Shown here one piece after another: positions 29,890 through 45,500 of a DNA stretch of 64,000 nucleotides. The stretch is from Arthonia radiata (lineage: Eukaryota; Ascomycota; Arthoniomycetes; Arthoniales; Arthoniaceae): positions 310,001 through 374,000 of the forward strand of contig PSQN01000010.1 in assembly GCA_002989075.1 (NCBI GenBank), read 5' to 3'. The notes under the pieces were generated by a model. The model saw nothing but the letters and a program-made list of their open reading frames with translations, had not been told where the DNA came from and searched no databases. How positions within the stretch are numbered: position 1 is the first letter of the stretch; each line of letters starts with the position of its first letter. The position numbers and the translations under genes were made by a program.

Positions 29890-32800
29890 ATAAGAGTTAA
29901 ACTTATATTATCTAAACTTAGTCTTATAAACTAAAAGAAATACTTGGTAGTAATAATTATCTACTAGTATATATATAAATATATTATATAATATATTTAT
30001 TATACTATCTTCTATCTAGAAGTAGCTATTCTAGCTACTATAAAGCTATCTACTAGTACTTCTTAGTACTATATACTAGATTCTAGATAATAGATATAAA
30101 TATATAATATAATATATTTTCTAGCTATATATACTAATTACTTTAAAAAGGTATCTTATTATAATATATAGTCTATTAGTATCTTCAAGTCTAGTCTATT
30201 TTTAGGTCTAGTTTATACTCTAAGTTTTCTATAAGTATTCTCTTCTTAGAGTATAAAGTAGAGTTTAAACTATAGATACTAAGTATATATTTAAAAGCTA
30301 TACGCTATCTAGATAACTAACTTTACCTTACTAGGCTGATTAGAGTTCTAGGTTAGATAATTATTACTTTATAAGAGTTAAGCTTATACTAGATAGTAAG
30401 AATTCTTTTTTAAAGTAATATATATAGCTATTATAGTATCTATAATTTACTAAAGATATATATTATCTATTAATAATATTCTTAATACTATATATTATCT
30501 ATCTATTGTTATTATAGATAATTAGATCTTAGCTATTTAGTTAAACTTACTTAAAAGAACTTAATTTATATAGATAAGACTTAAGATAATAAATAGAGTT
30601 AATAGAGTTAATTTTAAAGCTTACTAGTAATACTAGTTTATAAATAAGTACTAATATCTTTTTAATAATCTTAAAGAGTCTAACTTACTACTAAAGTAAA
30701 CTCTTTTTAAGAGTATTTAGATATATTACTATAGTATAATAAAGAAAAGATTAGAGGCCTTATAAATTAAATAGTAGATAGTAAGTAATATTTAAAGTCT
30801 ATTAATATATAGTTTTATATATATATATATCTATCTAAGTAAAAATAAGACTTAAGGATAGATATAATAAAGTAGAATTATATAATAGAAATCTATCTAT
30901 AAGATACTTTAGTAACTATCTTACTATAACTAACTTCTACTACTAAAACTAACTCTAGTCTCTATTAAGATAGTACTAATAGTAGTTAGAAGTTATTATT
31001 ATATTAACTATTAAACTCTATAAAGCTAAAGCTTTCTATTATTTAATAGTTATAACAATATTAATATACCTATATATAAAGCTATAGTAAATCTAAAATT
31101 TTATATAAACTTAAAACTATTATAAGATTACTACTACTTAATATTATTAATAACTTCTAAAAACTATATAATACTTTAATTTTTATAAAAATAAGTTCTT
31201 TTTAATATACTTATAGAACTTTATACTTAATAAATATTGTAAGTACTCTTACTATAACTCTATATCTAGCTATATATATTACTAAAAAGGTTTATTTAGC
31301 TAGTACTAAAGATTAAAATACTAATAAAGACTAATATTATAGTATACTTTTAGTCTTTAGTATATTTACTAGCTTATTTATAAAAAGATATAATAGTTAA
31401 ACTATCTTTAAACTACTAATAGTAGATATAGGTTTTTTAATATATTTTTCTTTCATATTTTTTTAATAAATAATTATTATTAATAGTATCTAAAGATTCT
31501 ATTATTATTTTAAAAGTAAGTATTATATATAGTAAATTTAGTTAAAAAGTATATATAAGGATATATTATTAATTAAATCTATATAGACTATATACTAGTA
31601 TTCTTATTTAGAGAAGCTTATTTTTTATTTTTACTTTCTATACTACTAAATTTTATTATTATTAAAACTTTTTGAGTAACCTAATTATTAATTTATAGTT
31701 TTAAAATATTTTATCTACTTATAAAATAGCTAATATTAGTATAGTCAGTTCTCTATTAAAAGTAATAGAAGTATAACTTTTATAAGTATATTTACTAATA
31801 AAGATCTTATAGAGATTTAAATAAAGTAAGTATAATAAGTATAATAAATAAAAATATCTTCTATTATAATTAAGTTATAATAGTATTCTTTAGTAGTAAG
31901 GCTACTTTTTTCTTAATACTATATATTAAGCTATAAAGATAATATTATATTACTTATTTTATATTTAAATATTAATTACTTTCAAGTAAGATCTTTATTA
32001 GTCTTCTCTTCTTTCTTAATTTTACTAATTATTATACTATAGATAGCTATTTATAGTCTAGAGTATCTAGTATTTACTTTTTATATTTTATTATTACTAA
32101 AATAAGTTATTTATATTAGCTTTCTATATAAGTTCTATATAATAATATAAATTAAATTATTAGTCATTTAATTTAAATACTAAAGTTTATCTAGTTATAT
32201 AATATAGGTAGCTAAGATATAGTTAAATATATATTATTTTTCTTAAATTATTATCTTTATTTAAAATCTTTATAGTTTAAGTATCTTTTAATATTATAGA
32301 ACTACTATTAAGACTTTTTAAGCTTTTTCTTCTTTTAATTTTATTTTTAATACCTCTCTTTTTTCTTTTTAGTTTTATCTCTTTCTATCTTTTAATCTAT
32401 TGTTATTTTAAGTAGTTTAAATTTACTTAAGCTTTAAGAACTATAAGCTTTTATACTTAGCTTTTAATAAGTTTATTTTTTCTTTTTATTTTAATAAATT
32501 TAAGTTCTATTAAGTCTTTTCTATCTCTTCTTTTACTTTTAAACTTTAGTTAAATTTAAATCTTATTAAACTAAATTTATCTTTCTCTTTCTAGTTTTCT
32601 TTAATTATCTTTATTTTTTTTAGTAATATTAACTGAATTTAGTTTTAGCTTTAAAAGGCTACTAAATTTAAAGTAACTCTAAAGTAAATTAAAAATACTT
32701 ATTATAGTTCTTTATTTACTTCTACTAGTACTTTAGTAGCTCTAACTTTTTAAACTACTATTATTTTATAGTCTACTAGTTCTTTTAGTTAGAAATATTT

Positions 32801-34400
32801 TATATAAAGTTTTTTACTAATAAATAAGTTTAGTTCTTTTTTAACTAAGTTAATTATAAAGAAGTATAAAATATTAATACTATATAAGTCTAAACTTAAT
32901 TAATTAAAAGACTTAACTCTTTCTTTATCTAGTAGACTAGCTAATAAGTATATTACTTATATATTTAGTTTATCTTTATATACTTCTAAGCTTAATATTA
33001 CTAGTACTACTAATAAATTCTCTTATAAGTATCTCTTTTTTTTAGATTTTTTAATAGCTAATAAACTATATATAAATTAAGTATAGTAAATTTTTCTAAC
33101 TATAGAGAATATAGAGATACTAGCTAAATAGCTTTATAATAATAACTATACTCTTCTAATAATTATAAAAGAGTTTAGACTTTATATCTATATATCTACT
33201 ATAGATAAGATATATAATACTATTTATTCTTAAAAAAAACTCTAGCTTTATAAGGTCTATTTAGCTTAATATTAGCTTTTCTATTATAATACTAGCCTTT
33301 TTTTTAGAGAAAATATTATAACTATTTAGTATAATAACTATTATATTAGTTACTAAGTTAACTCTTACTTTAAAATATGTTTCTTCTTCTTCTTACTCTT
33401 TGATATTTATTAATAAGTTTATTAAAAATATATAGAAGTTCTAAAAAGTAGATATACCTCTTTTATAGAGCTTATACTAGATATTTTATCTATAGTTACT
33501 TTAACTAGTATTCTTTATTATCTTATAAGGTTTTGAATCTTTTCTTTTTTTAATAATATTTACTAACTTTAAAATAGAGTATAAGTATATAGTAGTTTTA
33601 GTTTAATTATTAAAAGATAGAGATATATACTAAATAAAGTAATAAGTATATTAATTTTCTAATAAAATTATTTACTAATATATTTAATTCTAATAGCTTC
33701 TATAACTATAATACTATTAAAGCTCTATATATAGAGATTTACTACTAGCTATTACTAAGTTTTTAAACTACTTTATAGTAGATATAGATACATCTTTCTA
33801 TGTTTTAGTATCTTCTATCTTTATATATATTTTCTTAGTTATATAGTAAAGATAAGATAATATAGTCTATATTTATAGAAAAGTAGTTTTTTAGTATAGT
33901 AAGAACTATATTTTTAGCTCTATATTTAGTTATTATTAATACTCTTTTTAGAAGCTTTTAAGTAATATAAAGTAAAAAAGAGAAATACTTTTTTTCTATA
34001 CTTAATTTGTCTCTCTACTATACTAACTTTATATACTAAAACTAAAGCTAAGAAGAATAAGGCTACTATTAAAGTAAAGTATAAGTTATAGAAGTAATAA
34101 GCTTACTTAGAATCTATTATTTTTTCTTTCTAGTAGGTTTATTAAAATTAATAGTCAAACTTATAAAGTATAAGATATTAGTCTAGACTACTTTTTAACT
34201 AGTATTAACTAAATATTTCTTTATATTTCAATTAATTATTTACTTTATTATTTATAGTAAGATACTCTAAATATCTCTTACTTTTTTTTAATCTCTACTA
34301 TAAGACTTTTTTTTTCTTTAATTAAGAACTATATATATTTCTTACTTATTAAATTATAAATCTTCTTTTTATTCTTTCTTTCTCTATCTTTATCTTTATA
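29890..34400 (-). mobile_element. Probable Ty1/Copia LTR-retrotransposon remains
   Basis: Reading the minus strand, traces resemble a gag zinc-knuckle/protease junction (about 33.1-33.5 kb) followed toward lower coordinates by integrase-like sequence (about 30.1-30.4 kb). The order fits a Copia element on the minus strand whose reverse transcriptase part would be displaced by LINE copy A. The element is old and broken many times, and LTRs were not found. The family call is tentative. Confidence 0.4.
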
Positions 34401-34619
34401 AGAGTACTGAGCTAGAGTTTCTACTATTCTTCTATGAACAAGACTTGCGATTGCAAGTAATGTAAGAGTACTAAGCTAGAGTTTCTACTATTCTTCTATG
34501 AACAAGACTTGCGATCGTAAGTAATGTAAGAGTACTGAGCTAGAGTTTCTACTATTCTTCTATGAACAAGACTTGCGATCGCAAGTAATGTAAGAGTACT
34601 GAGCTAGAGTTTCTACTAT
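34401..34619. repeat. 64-bp tandem repeat, 3.4 copies, with palindromic core
   Basis: Units start at 34401, 34465, 34529 and 34593 (the last is partial). Each full unit holds GAGCTAGAGTTTCTACTATT followed by ACTTGCGATCGCAAGT, a perfect 16-bp palindrome in unit 3 and one C-to-T change away from it in units 1 and 2. The repeat keeps CpA, TpG and CpG far better than its surroundings. It may belong to the 5' region or LTR of the neighbouring Copia-like element. Confidence 0.85.
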
Positions 34620-36700
34620 ATAGTTTAGTAGTTCTATATAGGTTTTTCTATACTATATATAAATATAGATAAACTCTATAATTTAAAGAATATTAGTTTA
34701 TATATAATTGAAATATATATCTTTTATACTTAGTATAATAAAGGTATACTTAATTTTCTAAAGAAAAAGAATTTCTCTATTAATATGTTTTTTTACTAAG
34801 AGGTAAGATAGCTAAAGCTAAGTTATATAAGTATAGTTTATATATCTAACTTTATACTATAATCTTTATTCTACTCTTAATAATATACTTTCTAAAATAA
34901 TTATCTACTATATACTCTTTTTAAGTTAATATACTTAAATATAGTAATATCTATCTATTATTAAGAAGATAGACTAAGTCTAAGTCTTTTAGATCTACTA
35001 CTACTAATCTATTTACTATTTCTACTAAAAGTATACTATTATTAAGTTTATATTTATTACTACTACTATTTAACTAGCTATATACCTCCTACTTCTTTAA
35101 GTATTATATATAGCTACTACTACTTAGCTCTAGTCTATTATTTAGTTTAAATTTACTTCTTTATTTATTTAAGATTATACTATATATATAAAGATATATT
35201 ATATTTAGAAAAGACTTTATAAGTATACCATATAATCTTCTCTTTTTTTTATAATACTAGTAATAGTAAGACTATACTAGTATATTAAGAAAAGTAGGTT
35301 CTATAACTAAAGAGAGCTAGCTAAGCTACTAATAATATTAGAAATAAATTTAAATATATAAATAGTAAAAATAGAATACTAGATAATAATAATAATTATT
35401 TTATATTCTAAAATAAGCTATAATAGCTTTAGTAAGATTATCTATATATTTAGATTCTATATAACTATATATAGTAGTATATCTATTATACTAATATTTC
35501 TAATAAATAGATTATCTTTATTTATAAGTATACTATATATAGTCTACTATATAGTAATATTTTTTATATTTTTTACTATATAAGTATTCTCTATTAATTT
35601 TATAAAGTATTTTATTAGCTAAATAAGATAAATAATAGAAATTGAATAAGTATAGAAATACTATTTATACTAATTTTAAGAATATCTACTATAATAAAGA
35701 TATAGTTTTATATTCTTTCTCTAGCTAGCTATACTCTAAGTCTCTATATAATCTTTTATTAAAAACTTAAGTATAGTATAGTAAGATAGTATATATAGCT
35801 TAATTCTATAAATTCTTTAATTAATTTATTACTAGAATACTAGCTTTTTCTTTATATTTATAGACTTTAAAGCGAATAAATATAGTAGTAATATTAGTTT
35901 CTCTATTTTTTAAATTCAAAGTAAATTTAATTACTATATTAGATTATTACTTTTACTTTTTAATAGTAATTTAGTAATTTTTTAACTTTATTTATATAAT
36001 AGTTTTATAGAGTAAGAAAAGCTATAAATAAAATATTTTAACTACTATAATTTATAGATATTATAATAAATAGTAGTATTATTAGTAGAGTATTATTCTT
36101 ATATCTATACTCTTTAAAGCTATAGTAAATAGATTTAATAAAATAAAATAATAGCTTTATAACTAAAGCTATATAATTTAAATTTTAAAGATTAATTACT
36201 ACTATAATAAGCCTATTAATAAGTCTATTGCTATAATTATTAATTTTAATACTATTAAGTATAGTACTATATTATATAAAATAATTATTTAAAATTAAAT
36301 AAATAGATATTAGTATATTGAAAACTTTTATTTTAGCTATCTTATTTTATAGTATTCTCTTTTATTTCTATATAGTAAGGTTAGTTAGAACTCTAGTATA
36401 CAGAGAGATAGCTTTATAAAAAATAAAGATAAAGATAGCTATCTATACTATTAAAAGAAGACTAGTATTAAAAGAGTTTCTTCTATACTTTAGTATACTA
36501 TACTATTTCAATAATACTAAAATAAATTTGATTTAATTCTCTATATAAGATCTTTAATATAGAAGTTTACTATTAGTATTAGTACTCTTATTAGAGACTA
36601 ATAGCTTATCTTTCTACTCTATTACTAGAAAAATATCTATACTAAACTATACTAAAGAGTAGCTAACTTTTTAGCTAATAATATTATTACTAACTAAATA
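34620..36700. other. AT-rich, unassigned
   Basis: Heavily AT-biased DNA with no recognisable family signal. It could include an LTR or the 3' end of the Gypsy element, but I found no convincing direct repeat. Confidence 0.35.
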
Positions 36701-39700
36701 TAAAAGCTTAGTAAGTAAATTATACTACTAGTATCTTATAGTAGATTACTATATAATATAACTAAGTACCATTATAATACTATAGCTATTATTTATATAT
36801 ATAGTAGCTCTAATCTCTTTATTATATTTATTTATAATCTAAATTAAATTGAAATTAAATATAAGCTACTTTCTAGTTAAAATATCTTTAAGTAGCTAAA
36901 TCTTACTACTTATATATTCTAACTAAAGTTAAAAAGTCTAAAGTATAATATTATTTAAAAAAAAGTATTAAAAGTAGTTATTATATATTATAGTATAATT
37001 AAATTTTTAAAGTATAGTCTTTTCTATTACTATATATCTATTATTTTTATCTATAGCAATAAGCTTAAGTTACTCAATAATATAAATTATCTTATTTATA
37101 CTAAGATCTTTAATTTTATTTAAGAGCATTATCTCTTTACTATTATTAGCTAGTTAATATTATATAAAAAACATAGGCCTTATATTAAAAAATACTATAT
37201 ATATATATAAAATAAAATAGATATTTACTATATATATATTTTTTAAAATATTTACTTAAAAAATAGTATTTACTAACAATTTCTATTTTATCTACTACTA
37301 GTAGTATAATAGTTATATAGTAAGAAAGAGTAAGTTTATTTATACTAATAAAAATATTACTATATATAATCTCTATTTTCTTAAAAAGTATAATATATAT
37401 ATTAATATTAAACTAGTAGTAATAGTTAATTTATTTAAGTATCTCTATAAGTATATATATAAGAGTAGTAGTTAAGTACTTTTAAACTATACTTATAAAA
37501 TAGAGGTCCTAATTAAATATTAATAACCTTTAAAGTTCTTACTTATATTATATATTTTAGTATATTAAATTTACTATTAACTCTATATTTATATTACTTA
37601 AACAAAACTTATAAAAGAGAAAGATTTTTAGTTTAGCGAGCTTATTAACTAAAACTAAAATAGTATTATTTTTATTTAGTTTTAACTCTAGAAGGTTAGT
37701 AATAAAGTTTATAGTATAGTTAAGATTAGACCTCTTAAAGGCTAGTAATAGTTAAAAGAGTTTTATAGATTTCTTATTTTAGAGTTTTATTCTTTAATAA
37801 ATATAGTAATTATTAATAAACTACTTAATCTTCTAAAATAGTTATAAAAATTAGTAGTATTAAGCTAACTACTAAATTATATTACTAGTTTCTAGATACT
37901 CTATCTTTATAAAAATATATACTTTATTAATTATTTTAGTAATATATAAGCTAGAAACTATAAAACGTTTCTATACTAGTAGTAGGCTATTCAAGTTAGA
38001 GTAAAGAAAAAAATAGTATCTCTTTATATTTTTTTTAATTAAATTATTCTTTTAGTAGTTTATTAGAATATAGTAAATTTGATTAAAAGCTTTATTCTCT
38101 AAATTTATATTCTTAATAGTTTCTTTAAAAAGTTTAAGTAGCTTTATCTTATACTCTATTTTAATTAGATAAACTTAATAGTTTTATTAAACTTTAAATG
38201 ACAGTTTACTAGTTAGCAATAAGATTTAAAATATATTAGAGTCTTCTGTTACTTTTAAACTTAGAGCTCTTTATATTAAAGTATCTACTTTTTTATTTAT
38301 AGCTTCTTATTAATATATAATCTTAAAGTTAAATACTAATAGAAATTCTATCTATTACGCTTACTATTAAATTAGTTGCTTTATAGATATAAAGTACTTT
38401 AGTACTTAGTAGTCTATAAGAATTTATATTAGCTTGTTAGTTAGTACTAATTATAGTTCTAATTAAAACGTTTTAAAGAATTTAACGATTGCTAGTAGCT
38501 TCTTATTATAAATAGTATAATTTACTTTTATAGAGTTAAGGCTAAATAACTAATATACTATAGGTCTTAATAGACTCTTCTTATTAAGCTATAATAATAT
38601 ACTAGCTATAATAGAATTTAAAGAGTTATATTTAATAAAAAATTGTTTATCTAGCTAAAAGTATATTATAACTAGCTTCTGACTAACTTTCTTTTTTAGT
38701 TATTCAAATACTTTATTATAATAAGTATTCTATAGCCTACTATTTTTCTTTATTAAATTATTTAGTAGTTAAACTATCTTACTAAAGTTATAAATAAATC
38801 TTTTATAGTAGTTATAAAATTCTAGAAACCTTTATATAGTAGTAATATCTCCTTACTACGGTTATTTTTAGTCTTTAATAGCCTAAACCTTCTTAGAATC
38901 TATTTTAGTTCTAGTTAATATAATAATAAGTCCTAGGTACTTAACTTCTTACTTATAAAACTTATACTTCTTAATATCTTATATAAGCTAATAAACTATA
39001 ATTACGTTAAAACCTATTAAATATATTTCTTATATTTCTTCTTAGTTTTACTAAAAATTAGTATATTGTCTAAGTAAATCAATATATACTTATTAAGTGT
39101 ATTTAAAAAGAAATTATTTATAAAATATTAAAAAGGTTAAGAATATATTATATAATTTAAAAGAAACTATATTATACTTATAGTTTTAAAAAGTAGATTA
39201 TAAATATTATAAGATTTAAATTTTCTTCTAATACTATTTAAAGCTAGTAAAAGGCTTACTAAATATTAAGCTTTAAGAACTATTAAGCTATAGTAACTTT
39301 TACTAGTATTTTCTTAATTAATAGTAATAAATATAAGTCTCTCTAAGTTACTATATTTAATTCTTTATAGTTAATATATAAATAAATTCAATTTTTTAGT
39401 TTCTAAATAAATAAAATTAAAGAACTATAGTAAAAGTTACTAGAAGAGATATACTATTTAATAAAGTTTATTTTTATATAGTCTTTAATTAAGCTTACTT
39501 CTTTAGTTAATATTATTTTTAAAGACTTATAACCTAGTAGTTTTATATTAAACTTTAACTTAATTTTTAAATCTTAAAATTAATACAAAGAACACTTATT
39601 TACTCTATTCTTACTAAATATATTTAAGAACCTTTAAAACTCTTTAAATAGTTTAGTTTTAAAATTTATTATTTTTTATTCTTTATCTTTATAGAATTTA

Positions 39701-42200
39701 ATATCTTTTATAAATATAAAGAATACTTTTATATTCTTATACTTAACTAAGTATTAAAAGAGCGTTGTACTAATAAAGTTAATATATATAAAATTATTAG
39801 ATTTAATAGCTTTATAAACTTATATTAAAGCTTACTTCTATTCTTAATATATTATCTTTTTAAATAACGCCTCTTAAGTATCTTTAATAGCTACTAATAC
39901 TCCTTATCTTTAGTTAATTATACTTATAGTAATTAATAGAGTACAGACCTTTAATTAGAGCTTCTTAATAGATAGAAAACGCTTAAGTATCTTAAATTTA
40001 GAGATTAAAGGTTTCCTTAATATAAAAAAGTTATTAGATATTCTATTACTATTATATAATAGTTTAGTATTAATTTAAGTTAGTAGTAAGTAAGATAGTA
40101 ATTTAAATACTGTTAACTAATTTTAGACTAGCTTTTATTTATACTTATAGTTGTTTATAAACTTTAGTATATCTTTCTTATAGTTTATAAAGACTAAGTA
40201 ATTTTTTAATTAATACTTTTTTAGTAGTAACTATTATTTATCTAGTTTTATAATATAGAACAGTATTTTTAGAATTTAGTAGTCTTATATTTAGACTAAA
40301 ATAAAGAGTTCTTTTTTAATAATCTGTTTTAGTTAGCCTTTAAATTCTTTAATACTTATAGACTTAGTTAGTTTTACTAAACTAACCTTAAACTATTAAT
40401 ATATCTTTTTAGTAATATAATAATCTATAATAGCGGCGATTTAGTAATCTATATCTATTATTACTAAGAATTTAAGTAAAATTTAAGTTTAGTTACTAGC
40501 TATTAAAAGCTATATTTAAATAATCAGGTTACTCTATATTTTAAGGTTATTATTAATACTAACTAGTTAAAGAAAAGACGAAGGAAGATTGTTATACTCT
40601 TTTAAATTACTATTAACATTAAGTTTTAGCCTCTTTAACTAGACTTTATAAAAAACTATATATTTTTTTATTTAAATATAGAAGTCTTATTTTAAGAGTA
40701 ATTCTTTTAAAAGTATCTTTTCTTTTAATACTTATAGTAGATAACGTTTTTAAAGTTTTATTAAAAAGAATTTATATTTATACTTAAAGTTAATTAACGT
40801 ACCGCTAGAATTGTAAAGAGCTCTACTATAGTTAAGCTACTAATAGCTATTAAAGCTATAGTTATTTATATTTATAAAAAATAGTATAGTTAAGTATTAC
40901 TCTTTTTAGTAGTATTTATTTAAAACTTTACTTTATTAATTTATTAAATATTTTAGTTAGTAAATTAATGTTTCTTAATATAAATAGTTACTATCTTAAA
41001 CTTTACTAGCAACGTTACTTTCTTTAGAGATATATTAATTTTATTCTTTAAGTTATATAGCTAAATAGGCTTATTAATATTTATTTTAATTATATACTTA
41101 TAAAATTAAATAAAAAACTTAAAAAGCTCTTTTTATTTTTAATATAAATTATAATAGTCCTTTTTAATAGTCTCTTTCTAAAATAAATCTTTATATTAAT
41201 TTTTAAAGGCTTAATAGATATCTTTAAATATTATATTATTTACTTAATTTAAATAAAATTTTATATATTAAGCTATAGTATTATTTAGTTCAAATAAAAT
41301 ATAAGCTACTTTAGCTTTATTTATTAAGTATTAGTAAATTTTAATATATATCTTATCTTTTATATAATATATCTATAACTTAAGTTCTTAAATAGCTTTA
41401 CTAGTAAAAGTAAAAGAACTAAATACTTTCTTTAACTTCTTCTTTTTATTGATTTATTCTAAAACTAGACTATTATCTTTAGTTTTATATAATTATTTAA
41501 CCTCTTTAGAGCTAATATTATAGTAATAATCTCTATACTAATTTTTACTTAGTTTTTTTAGCTTAAAGCTATTATAGCTTAACTAAATTTTTATTATTCT
41601 TAGTATAAAAGATAGCCTAAAATACTATAAAATCTTTTAATTAATACTTAATTAGTTTAATAACAGACTTATTATTTAAATACTATTAAAGTTCTTAGTA
41701 AAATTGTATATTTAGGTTATTATCTTTAACTGGTTACTTTAATAATAATACTTAAGATACTATCTTAGTTTATTAGATACTAACTATTAAAGCTTTATAT
41801 TTAAATAAGATTAACAATACTTTTTACTGTAATAGAGTCTATTTTATAAAGTTAAAATATTTTATGTCTTCTATTAACTATCTTACTTAGCGTCTATTAG
41901 TTATATTTTATTAAAGAATACTTAAAAATTTAAAAAGTTAGTATTGTTATTGAATATAATATAATAGTCTTTAATAGATATTAACACTACTAAGATTTAT
42001 TATATATACGTATATATAGTTAATAGAGAAAGAAAAGCTTTAAAATAATATTATAGGTAACGTTAAGATAAACTTATTAACTATATAAAGAAATAATAGA
42101 ATTTTAAAGCTATAGAATAACTATTTAAAAAGCTAAAACTGCTATTTAAGTTAGTTAAAACTGCTTATTAAGCCATTATCTTTACTTAAGTAACTAAAAG
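36700..42200 (-). mobile_element. Ty3/Gypsy LTR-retrotransposon, broken fossil
   Basis: On the minus strand, sequence from about 39.4 to 38.4 kb resembles the palm/thumb of a Ty3/Gypsy reverse transcriptase followed directly by RNase H (including an IYNKKLLAIV-like segment). Integrase would follow toward lower coordinates, and gag-protease would precede at 40-42 kb. The copy is thoroughly degraded by RIP, with many breaks. LTRs could not be delimited, so both ends are approximate. It is old compared with LINE copy B. Confidence 0.7.
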
Positions 42201-42537
42201 ATAGCGTCAATAAAAGATAAACTAAAAGATAATCTATAGTAAAGAATAGTCTTTCTAATATAATAGGTATATTAATAGCTTTTAAATATAGTAAATAGTT
42301 AACTTAAGCTAATTTTGTAATATATATATTATTAAAAGTATATATAGCTAATTATATTATACTTATAGTAATATTAACTAAAATTACTACTATACTTCTT
42401 ACTAGTAGCTAAATAGTATATTTAAAGTTTAAAATTTTTAGTTAAAAAGCTTAGTATATCTTTCTAGTATAGTATTAGTATATAGATAATTATATAGAAT
42501 AAGATAATAATTACTTACTAATATACTATTAATACTA

Positions 42538-45500
42538 GACTTTAACAACAATATAGATATAAGTATAAGTATTTATATAAGAAGTATATAATTAATTAGA
42601 ACTTGTTACATAATTATATGTTAAATAAGTATTGTAGCAAGTATAAAAGTGCGATAGACGTATAGTATATACAATATATATACTACGCCTATAAGGGCAA
42701 ATAACCAGAGTAGCAAAGCTCTATAGAATAAAGAAAGTACTTAAAACTAAAATAATAGTATCTAGAAACTATATAGTATATTGAACTATATCTAAAGTAC
42801 TCTTATAATACTATAAAGTGCTAACTAGCTACAACTTACTAGAGCTATAAAGGGCCTTAAAGATATACTTAAATATAAAAAGTATACAATAAATAGAAAA
42901 GAAGTCTTAAGCGTAGTAGAGCGTAGACTTAAAAGTATAGAAAAGGCGCTAATAGTACCCTTAGTATAGCGTTCTTAGGCTACTATTATAGTGCGTATTC
43001 TAAGTATTAAGTCTATAAGAGTAGCTTAATAAGACTAATCTACTATATAGATATAGATTAAGAAGGTAAAATAGATATAAAATCAAAAACTTCTTAAGAA
43101 AGTTTAAAAGATAATTTTGGTCGCTATAGTAGTTTAAACCCTTTAAAGCAGTACTATAGAGATTATACTTTTTAGTATATAAACTATATTATAAGTATAA
43201 GGGGTAGTTTTAATATTATACTTTAAGACCCTTTATTAAGACTTTCTAGTAAAGGTTCTAAAAGTACTACTAAGTATAGAGATTAGCTATAGTAGTAAGA
43301 CTATAAATATAGCTCTATAAAGGGCTATTAAGTAGAGCTTTATAAAATTAGTAGGTTCTTTTTAAATAATAAGAGTAATTTAACTTTACTTAATATTAAA
43401 GTTAAACTAGCTTCTAAGAGGATAAGAAAGATATATATAAAAGTATAAAAACATATAGCTTGCTAGTAGTCAGTTTCTTAACTTAAACTATATAGTACTA
43501 GACTATTTAAAAGAGTCTTATTTTAAATATAAGGCTCTATAGCGTTAAAGTATTTAACTATATAGTTTAAATTAAGAACTACTTTAAGTATTAATAGTAA
43601 AGATACTAATAGTTAGTATATTACTACGCTATCCGCTATAAAAAATATATAGAAGTATATAATATTTAGAAGTATAGTATAAAATATATCTCTTATATAA
43701 ACTATAGTAAGAACTATTAGGCCTAGTAACGCTAATTATATATAGCCTTTTAGTTTTACTATAAAGAAATTTAGATATACTAGATATATCTTATAGTATA
43801 TTTATAGTATATTTAGTATATACTAGTTATATAGATAAACTTTAAAAGATTTTATTTTTAAGTATAAAAAGAAAGATAGTATACTAGCTTAAGTTAGCTT
43901 ATTAAGTAAACTAACTAATCTTTCTTACCTTAGCTATAAAGAACTTAGTTTAGAAGCTACTTTTCTTTAGTAGCTAATAGACGCTATAGTAAAAAGAAAA
44001 GATTATAGAGATTAACTAGAGTATATAATAATAGAATACTAGGTTATATAGTATAATTATAGTAATATAAATAGAAGAGCTATATAACTATTTTTTAATT
44101 TACTTAAGAATAGTTTTACTGTTACGCTTTAAAAGCTAAAATCGAATAATTATACTAAGTTAATATACTATTTAAAGCTATATAAACTTAAGTTTAACTC
44201 TAATTTACTAATAAAGGTAGCTTTTTTAGTTAAATAGACGCTAATGAAGAAGAGTATAGTTTTTTACTAATTTAAACTATATATAGTTTAAGTTATTTAT
44301 AATACTAGTATAAAGGTAACTAGTATAGTTAATATATATAACTTAAAAAGTAGTAACAATACTCTTACGATATAAATTACTATTTATAATATTCTTTAAA
44401 GTACTATAAAAGGGTATACTTTACTAAAAAACTTTAATTTTTATAACTTAGTATAAAGCGGCTCTATAGCGATTAGTAATTAAAGTATATAGATTCTATA
44501 GAAACTATATACTAACTTAAAGCTTTGTTTACTTACTTTATAAGTAAATTTAACTTAAAAAAGAGAATAGTAGTTTTTAGTTATAGACCTTATTTTTACT
44601 ACTAAATATATTTAAGTAAATATTACTTTTTATAGTTTATAACTAAAGTAACTCTTACTTAAAACTATATTTTAATTAAGCTATCCTTAATAGAAATCTT
44701 TAGTAAGTAAAGTAGTTATATATAGCTAGCTTTAAATACACTTAATATAAAAAATATTATTAAAAAGCTAAGTAACTTATAATAATATAATATAGAATAC
44801 TCTTTTTCACTAAAATACTATTAATTAGTATATTTAAGTAAAAAAATAAGGCTTAACTAGTCTTTTAAAGTAAATTAGCTTCTAAAAAATATATAGTAGA
44901 CTAAAAAGACTTACTTTATAGACTCTACTTTTATACTAAAGTATAAGTTTTAACACTAGTTTAACTTTCTTAAGCGTAAGCTCTACTAAAATAGTTGAAA
45001 ATAGTAGGACTACTTTTTATAAAAGTATATAAAATTAATAAACAAAGAAAGAAGCCTCTAAAGAATATCTAAGTAAAATGAAAATAAGTATACTAATCTA
45101 ATAGAGATTCTACCTCTTATTTATTAAACTAGTAGTAAATTTATAAAGATACTTATAAATAAGATAAGAATACTATTAAAAAAGTTCTTTCTACTAGCTC
45201 TATTTATAAATCTTATAAATCTAAATAGAGGCGTTTAAGCTAACTATAAGCTAAAAGTTTTATTTAAAATTACTATTAAAGAGATTAGAAGTATTATTAC
45301 TAGACTTCTAAATAAAAAGGCGTTTAGCCTTATTAGTATTCTTAATAAGATTATTAAGGTTATTCTTTTTTACTATAATACCTATCTTATATATATAGTT
45401 AGTACGTATCTTAGCTTTAAATAGTAATCTCCTACCTTTAATAAGACTACTATAATTATCTTATAGAAGAAGGGTAAGAAAGACTACTTAGTAATAGTAA

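Noticed and set aside
34401-34619. CRISPR-like array
   Set aside because: The 64-bp units are directly adjacent with no unique spacers, and the genome is eukaryotic; it is a tandem repeat.
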